Assembly: GCF_002160025.1 (NCBI RefSeq)
Contig: NZ_NFJU01000013.1
Span: 26,655 to 90,654, forward strand
Length of the DNA: 64,000 nucleotides
Direction: 5' to 3'
Source: Anaeromassilibacillus sp. An200
GTDB taxonomy: Bacteria; Bacillota; Clostridia; Oscillospirales; Acutalibacteraceae
Shown here piece by piece: positions 40,689-48,370 of the stretch. Made by a program: the position numbers and the translations under genes. A model generated the notes under the pieces. That model searched no databases. It was not told where the DNA came from and saw only the letters and a program-made list of their open reading frames with translations. Position 1 is the first letter of the stretch. Each line of letters opens with the position of its first letter.

Positions 40689-43088
40689 ATGGATACCCAC
40701 ATGATACCCTGGGAGCTGAAAGCTCTGCCGCAATGGGTATGCCACCGCTACCCGAATAAAATGCCCCTCTCCCCCTTCCCGGACGAGCGCGGGAAGCTTC
40801 CCCCTGCGGACTGCCGCAGCACGGCGACCTGGGGCACCTTTGAGGACGCCTGCCGCGCGATCAGGCAGTACGGTGCGAAGGGGCTCGGCATCCAGCTCGG
40901 CCGCGGCATCTGCGGAGTCGATCTTGACCACTGCGTGGAGGATGGCGAGCTGAGCACACTGGCCCGCGAATTTCTCTCTGCTCTGCACAGCTACGCGGAA
41001 TTTTCCCCCAGTGGGACAGGCGTCCATATTCTGTGCAAGGGTTCTCTTCCGTCGCGGGAAGGGCGGAAGGTTCCCGCTCTCGGCCTTGAAATGTATGACT
41101 CAGGCCGCTACTTCACGGTGACGGGCTGTGCCGTCTGTGACGAGAACGGAAAACCATATCCGCTGCGCGACTGCTCCGCTGAGCTTGCCCGGCTGCATCA
41201 GAAATATTTTGCACGGGAGACGCCGGAACAGACAAAGCTGTCTCCGGCTCCCTCCCCCGTGCCGGGAACCGTCCGCGATATGAGCGACGATGAAATTCTT
41301 CGCATTGCTTTCCGATCCAGAAACGGGGAAGAAATGGAACGGCTGTACCGTGGAGACTGGAGCACCTCCCAGTATCCATCTCAAAGTGAAGCGGATTATG
41401 CGCTTGTCAATCACCTGGCGTTCTGGTTCAACGGTGACTTGGACCGGATCGACCGGGTGTTTCGCGCTTCCGGGCTTTTCCGGCCGAAGTGGGATCGATC
41501 GGCCGGAGGCGGCAGGACATACGGCCAATATACCATCCAACGCGCTGTGCGCCAGCTGCAAACCGGATTTGTCCCACGGGAACGGGAACACGCCGGCCGT
41601 CCCTCCAGACCTCCCCTTCCCGAAGAACCGCCGGAAAATTTCCGTTTCTCTCCCCCGCCTGCTTCCCCATCCGGGAACACACCCGCCGGGAGTCCGATTT
41701 CCGCCGATCCATCACTTTACACCTACGACGACACGGGAAACGCATACCGCTTCCGCGACGCCTATTACCGCGACGTCAAATTCAATCACATTGACAAGGT
41801 CTGGATGCACTGGGACGGATGCCGCTGGATTGAGGATCAGACAGGGCAGATCAAGCGTCTCGCGGATGAGCTTTTGCAGCGGCTTGTCCAGGACGCGGAA
41901 ACTCTGCCGAACCGGGAAGAAATCCTCAAACATGTACGGCGTACGCGCTCCAGCAAAGCGAAGGAAGCCATGCTTCACGAAGCGCAGCATCTCACCGGCA
42001 TTCCAATTTTGCCCAACGAGCTTGACCGCTACAAAGATGCCCTCAACGTCCGAAACGGGATTCTCGATCTCAAGACAGGACAGCTGCGTCCGCATGACCG
42101 GAAGCTCTGCTTCTCCATGCTTGCCGACGCTGAATATCTGCCCGACGCCGTGTGTCCCCGCTGGCTTGCCTTTCTTGACGAAATCACAGGCCACGACAAG
42201 GCGCTGCAGCTGTACATCCAGCGCATGGTCGGCTACTTTCTGACCGGCTCCACGCGGGAACAGTGCATGTTTTTCCTGTTCGGCAGCGGCTCCAACGGCA
42301 AGAGCACCTTTGTGAATACAATCTCCTCCCTGTTCGGGGATTACACGAAGAACGCGCAGGCCGAAACCATCATGCGCAATGACCGCGGCGGCGGCTCCGG
42401 CGCACGCTCCGACCTTGCCCGTCTCAAAGGCGTGCGACTGACAACGACCTCCGAGCCATCCGGCGGCTGTGTACTCGATGAGGCGCTCGTGAAAACCATG
42501 ACCGGTGATGACGTGATTACGGCGCGGCGGCTCTACAAGGAGGAATTCGAGTTTCGGCCGGAGTTCAAAATCCTGATGGCCACTAACTACAAACCGATTA
42601 TCAAGCACTCGGACTACGGCATCTGGCGGCGCATCCGGCTCCTGCCGTTCACCGTACAGATCCCGCCGGAGAAGAAGGATCCCCAGCTCGGCGACAAGCT
42701 GCGCGAGGAAAAGGCGGGAATCTTCCGCTGGGCGGTACAGGGGGCGATCGACTGGTACCGCGAGGGTCTGCCGCCGTGTCCGTGCATTGACCGGGCAAAT
42801 GAGGAATACCGGCTGGAAATGGACAAGATGCAGCAGTTTGTGGGAGACTGTCTGACGCGGGAACCGGGCAGCACCATCCCCTCCGCTCGCCTTTACGACG
42901 TCTACCGCGCCTGGTGTACGGAGCATGGGGAACGTTTTCCCCTCTCGCAGGTACGTTTTTCCGGCGAGCTGCAAGACAATTACCACTTTGAACGACGAAA
43001 AACCAAAACCTGCAATGAATTTCTTGACGCAGCTCTCACTGAAACCGGACAGGAGCTCGCTCTTTCCGCACCGGAGAGCTTTCGGTGA
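40689..43088 (+). CDS. Phage primase-helicase (prim-pol-like domain with D5/SF3 helicase)
   Basis: A protein of 799 residues. The N-terminal part (about 1-180) carries GVDLDH (about 77), SPSGTGVHIL and EMYDSGRYFTVTG. These match the three active-site motifs of archaeo-eukaryotic primases of the NrS-1/prim-pol type. The middle holds a D5_N-like region. The superfamily 3 helicase part has Walker A GSGSNGKSTFV near residue 531. It should prime and unwind DNA at the phage origin. GGGGG is 7 nt before the ATG at 40689. Confidence 0.9.
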   Translation: MDTHMIPWELKALPQWVCHRYPNKMPLSPFPDERGKLPPADCRSTATWGTFEDACRAIRQYGAKGLGIQLGRGICGVDLDHCVEDGELSTLAREFLSALHSYAEFSPSGTGVHILCKGSLPSREGRKVPALGLEMYDSGRYFTVTGCAVCDENGKPYPLRDCSAELARLHQKYFARETPEQTKLSPAPSPVPGTVRDMSDDEILRIAFRSRNGEEMERLYRGDWSTSQYPSQSEADYALVNHLAFWFNGDLDRIDRVFRASGLFRPKWDRSAGGGRTYGQYTIQRAVRQLQTGFVPREREHAGRPSRPPLPEEPPENFRFSPPPASPSGNTPAGSPISADPSLYTYDDTGNAYRFRDAYYRDVKFNHIDKVWMHWDGCRWIEDQTGQIKRLADELLQRLVQDAETLPNREEILKHVRRTRSSKAKEAMLHEAQHLTGIPILPNELDRYKDALNVRNGILDLKTGQLRPHDRKLCFSMLADAEYLPDAVCPRWLAFLDEITGHDKALQLYIQRMVGYFLTGSTREQCMFFLFGSGSNGKSTFVNTISSLFGDYTKNAQAETIMRNDRGGGSGARSDLARLKGVRLTTTSEPSGGCVLDEALVKTMTGDDVITARRLYKEEFEFRPEFKILMATNYKPIIKHSDYGIWRRIRLLPFTVQIPPEKKDPQLGDKLREEKAGIFRWAVQGAIDWYREGLPPCPCIDRANEEYRLEMDKMQQFVGDCLTREPGSTIPSARLYDVYRAWCTEHGERFPLSQVRFSGELQDNYHFERRKTKTCNEFLDAALTETGQELALSAPESFR

Positions 43089-43104
43089 TCGATTTTTATG
43101 TCTT

Positions 43105-43400
43105 GGTGGAGGGTGGTGGAAGAGGTGGAGGGTTTCCCGAAACTTTTTCTTACTTTTTTCCTAGGGAACTTTTCCGAAAACCCTCCACACCCTCCACCAC
43201 CCTCCACCACCCGCATTCCGCCTGGATTTTTTGCTCCTCCCCCTCCTTCGCAACCCTCCATAACCCTCCACCCTCTCACAAAATATTCTCTTTCTTTTTG
43301 TTTCTTTCCACCAAAAGAAAGAGAAAAGTTGAAAAGGAAAATCCCTTCACAGGAAACAGAAAGGACTTTCCGCTCCCCGACAACCTTCCACAACCCTCCA
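43105..43400. repeat. Inverted repeat and TGGAGGG/CCCTCCA repeat cluster, candidate replication origin
   Basis: Starts 17 nt after the primase stop. A 31-nt left arm (43105-43135) matches the reverse complement of the right arm (43178-43208) at 28 of 31 positions, with an outer 16 bp and an inner 11 bp both perfect and a 42-nt loop. The heptamer TGGAGGG or its complement occurs at 43107, 43126 (inverted) and 43181, 43190, 43200, 43254, 43264, 43394 (direct). The region is rich in pyrimidines on the plus strand and holds no credible gene. Confidence 0.65.
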
Positions 43401-43466
43401 CCCTTCACGCCAAACGAGAAGCGTTGTTTTTGTACAATGACGACAAAAGAAAGGATCGTGACGTCT

Positions 43467-43889
43467 ATGACAGATTTTCAGCAGGAAAAGCTGCGCCGGT
43501 ATCTGCTCGCCCGTGACCGTCTCCAGCGCAAATGCGAGGAGGTGAACCGCTGGAAGGGCATCCGTGCGGAGCTCACCGCCCTGGGCGGCGCACGCCCAGA
43601 CGGACGAAGTCGGTCCGGCGGCGGGCAGGACACTCTCCTCGAATTGCGCGAGGAGCTGGAACGCGCTGCCCTCGAGACGAGGGAGCTCCGCCGCGAGCTG
43701 CAGAAGGCGCTCGCCCAAATGCCGGACGGCGACCTGCGCGGCCTGCTCGAGGATCGTTACCTCGTCGGGCGTTCGAAGCGCGAACTGATGGAGCACTACT
43801 GCCTTTCGGAGCGCAGTTACTACCGCCGCCTCACCCAGGCGGCGCGCTGCCTTGACCGGTGCAGCACATTCTTCCGCGCGCCCTCCTGA
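43467..43889 (+). CDS. ArpU/RinA-like late transcription regulator
   Basis: A protein of 140 residues. The N-terminal two thirds are a charged coiled coil and the C-terminus has a sigma-4-like helix-turn-helix (LLEDRYLVGRSKRELMEHY followed by LSERSYYRRL). Such proteins sit just before the terminase genes and switch on late transcription. ATG 43467 follows AAAGGA; a longer reading from 43098 runs through the repeat cluster and is rejected. Confidence 0.75.
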   Translation: MTDFQQEKLRRYLLARDRLQRKCEEVNRWKGIRAELTALGGARPDGRSRSGGGQDTLLELREELERAALETRELRRELQKALAQMPDGDLRGLLEDRYLVGRSKRELMEHYCLSERSYYRRLTQAARCLDRCSTFFRAPS

Positions 43890-43941
43890 AAAGTTGGCGC
43901 GGAATGTCACGAAATGGCAGGGAACGGCACAGTTTGTCAGC

Positions 43942-43971
43942 TTGAAACGCACGCCGTTCTTGAAGTATAAT
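43942..43971 (+). promoter_or_regulatory. Predicted late promoter
   Basis: TTGAAA (43942-43947) and a perfect TATAAT (43966-43971), 18 bp apart. It lies 53 nt after the ArpU-like gene and is followed almost at once by a terminator. Transcription would start at about 43977-43980. Confidence 0.7.
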
Positions 43972-43979
43972 CATCATGC

Positions 43980-44013
43980 AGAGGTGTTCCCGCAAGGGAG
44001 CGCCTCTTTTTTT
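43980..44013 (+). terminator. Terminator placed at the transcription start of the late promoter
   Basis: A 12-bp stem (43980-43991 with 43996-44007, two wobble pairs) closed by a GCAA tetraloop and followed by seven T. With the promoter just upstream it would produce an RNA of only about 35 nt unless termination is suppressed. Confidence 0.8.
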
Positions 44014-44294
44014 CTGCCCGAATTTCTTTCGCGGGTCCTTCCGGAGGGCGACCCTCAAGTGCGGCGCATCCGAGCCCCGAAATCCGTCTGGATAAAAGCG
44101 AAAAAAATCACTTTGAATCCTTGACGGGGACCTTTTCCGCCAAATTTCAGGGATTTTTGGGCAGGGTGACGGAGCTTTGCGAGACGCGGACCGATCCGGC
44201 GATTCGCCGAAACGGGGCTGTGGTTTTTGGGGATTCGCGGAGGGATCACGGATCCGGACGCCGGGGGTTCGAGCAACAGGGGAAGGGGGATTCT
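44014..44294 (+). other. Untranslated region before the terminase genes
   Basis: About 280 nt without a supported gene between the promoter-terminator element and terS. A GC-rich imperfect hairpin is possible at about 44034-44057. The sequence may be the long leader of the late mRNA, or hold the packaging site (cos or pac) commonly found next to terS; no defined site can be read. Confidence 0.4.
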
Positions 44295-44840
44295 ATGGCC
44301 GAAAAGAGCGAGCTGTACTTCGAGGACGGGACCATCATCGCGAGTACGCGGTATGCTGCCGCTTACTTCGGCGTGACGCCCGCAACACTTTCAAATTGGG
44401 GAAAGAGCGGATGCCCTCATTTCAAATACGGATTCTGGGATATCAAAGCGGTGACGGCGTGGTGCACGGAAAAGGACGGCGAACGTCTGGCGGAGGCGGC
44501 GCGCACCGATCCCTCAAAGATGACGCCCGCCCAGCTCAAGACGCACTATGAGGCTCTCCTCAAACAGGAGCAGCTTGAGGGGGCACGGCTCCGGAACCAA
44601 ATTGCAAACGGCGAGTTTCTTCGACGAGGGGACGTCGTGCGCGAGCTCTCACAGTTCTTCGCCGTCTTTCGAGCGTCGTCGTTCGGCCTCGGCGAAGCGC
44701 TGGCGCAGCTTGTCTCCGACCACACGGACAGCGAAACGGGCCGAACGGCAGCAGGGCTCATCCGCTCGTGCATCACACAGGCGCTCTCACAGATGGCCGT
44801 CTCCGGCGTCTGGGCTCCCGATGAGGAGGCGGACGCGTGA
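44295..44840 (+). CDS. Phage terminase small subunit (Nu1-like)
   Basis: A protein of 181 residues. The N-terminal winged-helix part (STRYAAAYFGVTPATLSNWG, about 16-35) would bind the packaging site. A helical oligomerisation part follows. The ATG at 44295 has GGAAGGGGG upstream; the longer frame from 44121 is not supported. The gene directly precedes the large subunit and overlaps it by 4 nt. Confidence 0.85.
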   Translation: MAEKSELYFEDGTIIASTRYAAAYFGVTPATLSNWGKSGCPHFKYGFWDIKAVTAWCTEKDGERLAEAARTDPSKMTPAQLKTHYEALLKQEQLEGARLRNQIANGEFLRRGDVVRELSQFFAVFRASSFGLGEALAQLVSDHTDSETGRTAAGLIRSCITQALSQMAVSGVWAPDEEADA

Positions 44841-46651
44841 CGGGCTGGCTCTCCGAGGCGCTGCGGGCGCTGCGGCCTCCGCAGGAGCTGACAACGGCGC
44901 AGTGGGCGGAGCAGTCCCGCATCCTCTCCCCCGCCGAGTCGGCACGGCCGGGGCCGTGGCGAAACGACGTCACGCCGTACCTGGTGGGCATCATGGACGC
45001 TTTTGATGATCCCGAGGTGGAGGATATCACCTTTGTGAAATGCACGCAGGTCGGCGGTACATCGGTGATGCTCAACATGATCGGCAAAGCCATCTGCTGC
45101 GATCCCGGCCCGATGATGATGGTCTACCCGAAGGACGATCTCTGCGAGCTGGCGAGCGAAGAAAAGCTACAGCCGATGATCCGCTCCTGTCCTCAGCTGC
45201 GGGAACAGTATGACGAGAGCAGCAAGCGGCTCGACCTGGTTTTCGACTCGGCGCGCCTGGCTCTTGTCTCCGCAAACTCGCCGTCCAACCTTGCGAGCCG
45301 CCCGGTTCGGTACCTGTTTCTGGACGAGGAAGACAAATTCCCCGTCCGCGCCGGGAAGGAAGCCTCCCCGGCGAAGCTCGCCATGGAGCGCCAGCACACC
45401 TTCGCGACGAGCCGCAAGACGGTGCACGCCTCTACGCCGGTCTTTGAGACCGGCCCCATCTGGCAGGGCTGGCTGCAAGCCGGAAGCCAGATGGAATACT
45501 TCGTCCCATGCCCGCACTGCGGAGCCATGTGGACGTTCAAACTCCGCCAGCTCAAATTTCCGGACGGCTGCACGGAGGATCAGGCGCTCCGCGAAGCCTG
45601 CTATGTCTGCGAGGAGTGCGGCTGCGTCATCAAGAATTCCGACAAGCCGGGAATGCTCCTCGCCGGGGAATGGCGGCGCACGGGAGGAAAAGGCGGCAAA
45701 CGCCGCATCGCCTTCCGGCTCAACGCCCTGTACTCGCCCTGGGTGCGCTTCGGCGAGGCGGCAGCCGAGTGGATCGACTCACAGCGCGCGCCGGAAAAGC
45801 TGCAAAACTTTGTCAACTCCTGGCTCGGGGAACCGTTCCGCGAGGTGGAGCGCACACTCGACGCACAGCGATTGCTTGACGAAAACGAGAGCAGCTATCC
45901 CGCGGGGATCGTGCCGCCCGGCACTGTGTTCCTCACAGGCGGAGTGGATGTGCAGAAAAAGAGCTTCTTCTGGACGGTGCGCGCCTGGCTCTCCGATCTG
46001 TCAAGCTACAACGTCGCGCACGGACAGGCATTCTCCTGGCCGGAGATTGAGGAGGTGATGAACGCGCCGTACCGGGGGACGGACGGGAATCCGATGCTCG
46101 TCAACCTTGCCGCAATCGACTCCGGCGACCAGACGGACGATGTGTATGCCTTCTGCGCTGTCAACCGTGCCTGGGCGGTAGCCGTCAAGGGTTCCAGCAC
46201 GCGGCTGCTCGATCGGTATAAAACGTCTGTCATCGCAAAGGATGGGCTCGGCAAAGGGATGCCGCTCATTCTGGTGGATACGGCCTATTACAAGGACATG
46301 ATCTTCTCCCGCATCCTGCGCGGTCAGGAGAGCGGCGGCTGGCTTCTGCACAGCGGCTGCGACCCGGAGTACGCCGAGATGGTGACGGCTGAGCACAAGG
46401 TGATCCATCGTGTGCGCGGCCATCTCGTGACCCAGTGGGAACCAAAAGTCACGGGCGGCGATAACCACTATTTCGATGCAGAAGTTTATGCCGCGTGTGC
46501 GGCCGACCTGCTTGGAATGCGGAGCATCTATGTACGGGCGCAGGAGAGCATCCGGGAAGAGGGGGACGCCTTTGCGGAGACAGCTTCTGCCGGATGGACA
46601 GCTCCGGGACAAGGCACATCCGGAGGCACCTTCCGGAGAAAGGGGAGATAA
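44837..46651 (+). CDS. Phage terminase large subunit (GpA family)
   Basis: A protein of 604 residues, the ATP-driven DNA packaging motor with nuclease, of the lambda GpA family. The Walker A-like segment is CTQVGGTSV (about 69), Walker B YLFLDEEDKFP (about 160-170). A zinc-finger-like CPHCGAMW with CYVCEECG lies at about 224-260. The C-terminal nuclease part includes GGVDVQKKSFFWTV. The start is GTG at 44837, coupled to terS. Confidence 0.93.
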   Translation: MTGWLSEALRALRPPQELTTAQWAEQSRILSPAESARPGPWRNDVTPYLVGIMDAFDDPEVEDITFVKCTQVGGTSVMLNMIGKAICCDPGPMMMVYPKDDLCELASEEKLQPMIRSCPQLREQYDESSKRLDLVFDSARLALVSANSPSNLASRPVRYLFLDEEDKFPVRAGKEASPAKLAMERQHTFATSRKTVHASTPVFETGPIWQGWLQAGSQMEYFVPCPHCGAMWTFKLRQLKFPDGCTEDQALREACYVCEECGCVIKNSDKPGMLLAGEWRRTGGKGGKRRIAFRLNALYSPWVRFGEAAAEWIDSQRAPEKLQNFVNSWLGEPFREVERTLDAQRLLDENESSYPAGIVPPGTVFLTGGVDVQKKSFFWTVRAWLSDLSSYNVAHGQAFSWPEIEEVMNAPYRGTDGNPMLVNLAAIDSGDQTDDVYAFCAVNRAWAVAVKGSSTRLLDRYKTSVIAKDGLGKGMPLILVDTAYYKDMIFSRILRGQESGGWLLHSGCDPEYAEMVTAEHKVIHRVRGHLVTQWEPKVTGGDNHYFDAEVYAACAADLLGMRSIYVRAQESIREEGDAFAETASAGWTAPGQGTSGGTFRRKGR

Positions 46652-46656
46652 TTTTG

Positions 46657-46866
46657 ATGACAGCAGAATACAGGGTGCGGCGGGAAAGCCTGATGAAGGC
46701 GATTGAAAAAATTGAGAACGGCGCGCAGGAATACCGCATCGGGAACCGCACCGTCCGCCGGGCCGACCTCGCGTCACTGTACGCGGAGCTTGAGCGCGTC
46801 GAGGCAAAGCTTTCGCAGCTTGAGCGGCCCTCCATCACGGCGGCGGTGCTGCCGCGCAGGAGGTGA
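46657..46866 (+). CDS. Head-tail joining/gpW-like small protein
   Basis: A protein of 69 residues from ATG 46657, with AGGGGAG upstream. It is helical with a central hairpin-like YRIGNRTVRRADL. Size and position between GpA-type terminase and portal match gpW-like proteins (often listed as DUF6148). A longer reading overlaps the terminase gene and is not used. Confidence 0.75.
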   Translation: MTAEYRVRRESLMKAIEKIENGAQEYRIGNRTVRRADLASLYAELERVEAKLSQLERPSITAAVLPRRR

Positions 46867-46870
46867 GACG

Positions 46871-48370
46871 GTGGGCAATCGCATGAGTCTGCTGAACCGG
46901 ATGCTCCTCCCCCTGGCCCCGCGGCTCGCATGCCGCCGGGAAGCGTGGCGGATGCTGGCGCGCTCGGCCTACACAGCGGAGGACGGCTCCCCGCGCAGCG
47001 CGGGCTGGGAGCGAACGAACCGCACCGGCGAAGCCACAAACCAGGCGGGGCGGGATGTCATCCGCGCCCGGGCGCGGGACCTCGAGCGCAACAGCGACGT
47101 GATGGAAGCCATCCTTGGCGCGATGGAGCGCAATGTGGTGGGGACCGGTTTTGTTTTGCAGGCCAAAACGGAGGATGAATCGCTTAACGAACGCATCGAA
47201 ACAAACTGGCGGGATTGGTGCTCGCTGCACTCGTGTGAAATCACGGAGCGTTGGACGCTGAATGAGCTGATCGCTCTCTGTGTGCGGCGGCGAATGGTGG
47301 ACGGCGGCGTGCTTCTGCTCCTTGCCGTACAGGACGGGCGGCTGCGGTTACAGCTGCTCGAGGTGGATGAGCTGGATACCTCCATCACCGTCTGCGGGAA
47401 GAACCGCGTTTACGGCGGCGTGGAGGTGGACGAATACCGCCGCCCGGTGGCGTATCACATCAAGGTGTACGACATCTGGGGAGCCTGGCTGCGAACGGAG
47501 CGCTATCCGGCGGAGGGTGTGATTGATCTGCCGTACCTCACGCGGCCCTCGCAGGTCAGAGAGATCTCCCCCGCCGCGGCGACGCTGCCCCGTGTGGATG
47601 ACCTCAACGAGCTCATCGACGCGGCCATTGAGAAGGAACGTGTGCTCGCACACCTCTCCGTCGCGGTGGAAAAGGAGCAGGGAACACTGACAGGCTCACC
47701 GTTCTACGGCCGGGGCCTGCCGGGAGCGGAACCCGACGCCTCCAAATCCGAGCAAACGGCCACAGAGCTTCTCCAACAGGGAAGCATCACCTATCTGAAA
47801 CCGGGCGAGAAGGTTGCAACCATCTCACAAGCGGGAACCAGCAGCGTGGTGGATCAGACGCTGCGCACGACGCAGCGCCTTGCCGGAAGCGGGCTCGGGT
47901 TGAGCTATGAAGCCGTCGCCCGCGATATGTCGCAGGTCAATTACTCCTCGGCGCGGCAGGGACTGCTCGAGGACCAGCGGACGTACCGGATGCAGCAGCA
48001 GTACATCATCGACCACCTGCTCGACGTGATCTATCCGCTGTGGCTCGATCTCGAAGCGCTCTCCGGCCGATTGACGCTGCCGGGCTACTTTGACGCACCG
48101 GAGCGGTACCGGGCGCACGTATGGGTAACGGCGGGCTGGGAGTGGATCGACCCCCAGAAAGAGGCGAACGCAAACAAAATTGCGCTCGAGACAAACCAGA
48201 CGACGCTGCAATCCATCTGCGCCGGGAAGGGCCGGGACTGGCGCGAGGTGTTGCAGCAGCGGGCACGCGAGGAACAGCTGGCGGAGGAGCTGGGCCTGAC
48301 GCGCGCCGAAATCACGCAAACGATACTGTACGAAGATGAGGAAGGGGAAGAAAATGAATCGAAACCATGA
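46871..48370 (+). CDS. Phage portal protein (lambda family)
   Basis: A protein of 499 residues that forms the dodecameric ring through which DNA enters the head. Lambda-type features are RDLERNSDVMEAILGAMERNVVG and QVNYSSARQGLLEDQRTYR. The start is GTG at 46871, with GGAGGT 6 nt upstream. It overlaps the following gene by 17 nt. Confidence 0.92.
   Translation: MGNRMSLLNRMLLPLAPRLACRREAWRMLARSAYTAEDGSPRSAGWERTNRTGEATNQAGRDVIRARARDLERNSDVMEAILGAMERNVVGTGFVLQAKTEDESLNERIETNWRDWCSLHSCEITERWTLNELIALCVRRRMVDGGVLLLLAVQDGRLRLQLLEVDELDTSITVCGKNRVYGGVEVDEYRRPVAYHIKVYDIWGAWLRTERYPAEGVIDLPYLTRPSQVREISPAAATLPRVDDLNELIDAAIEKERVLAHLSVAVEKEQGTLTGSPFYGRGLPGAEPDASKSEQTATELLQQGSITYLKPGEKVATISQAGTSSVVDQTLRTTQRLAGSGLGLSYEAVARDMSQVNYSSARQGLLEDQRTYRMQQQYIIDHLLDVIYPLWLDLEALSGRLTLPGYFDAPERYRAHVWVTAGWEWIDPQKEANANKIALETNQTTLQSICAGKGRDWREVLQQRAREEQLAEELGLTRAEITQTILYEDEEGEENESKP

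Noticed and set aside
41712..42986. Minus-strand open frame of 424 codons
   Set aside because: Antisense to the primase-helicase, whose Walker A and primase motifs are on the plus strand.
43105..43400. CRISPR array
   Set aside because: Repeats are only 7-16 bp, occur in both orientations and have irregular spacing; no cas gene is present.
43098..43466. N-terminal extension of the ArpU-like gene through the repeat cluster
   Set aside because: The translation is low-complexity Pro/Pro-rich sequence produced by the repeats, and a better start with a ribosome site exists at 43467.
44121..44294. N-terminal extension of the terminase small subunit
   Set aside because: No similarity to the family before residue MAEKSE, and a strong ribosome site precedes ATG 44295.
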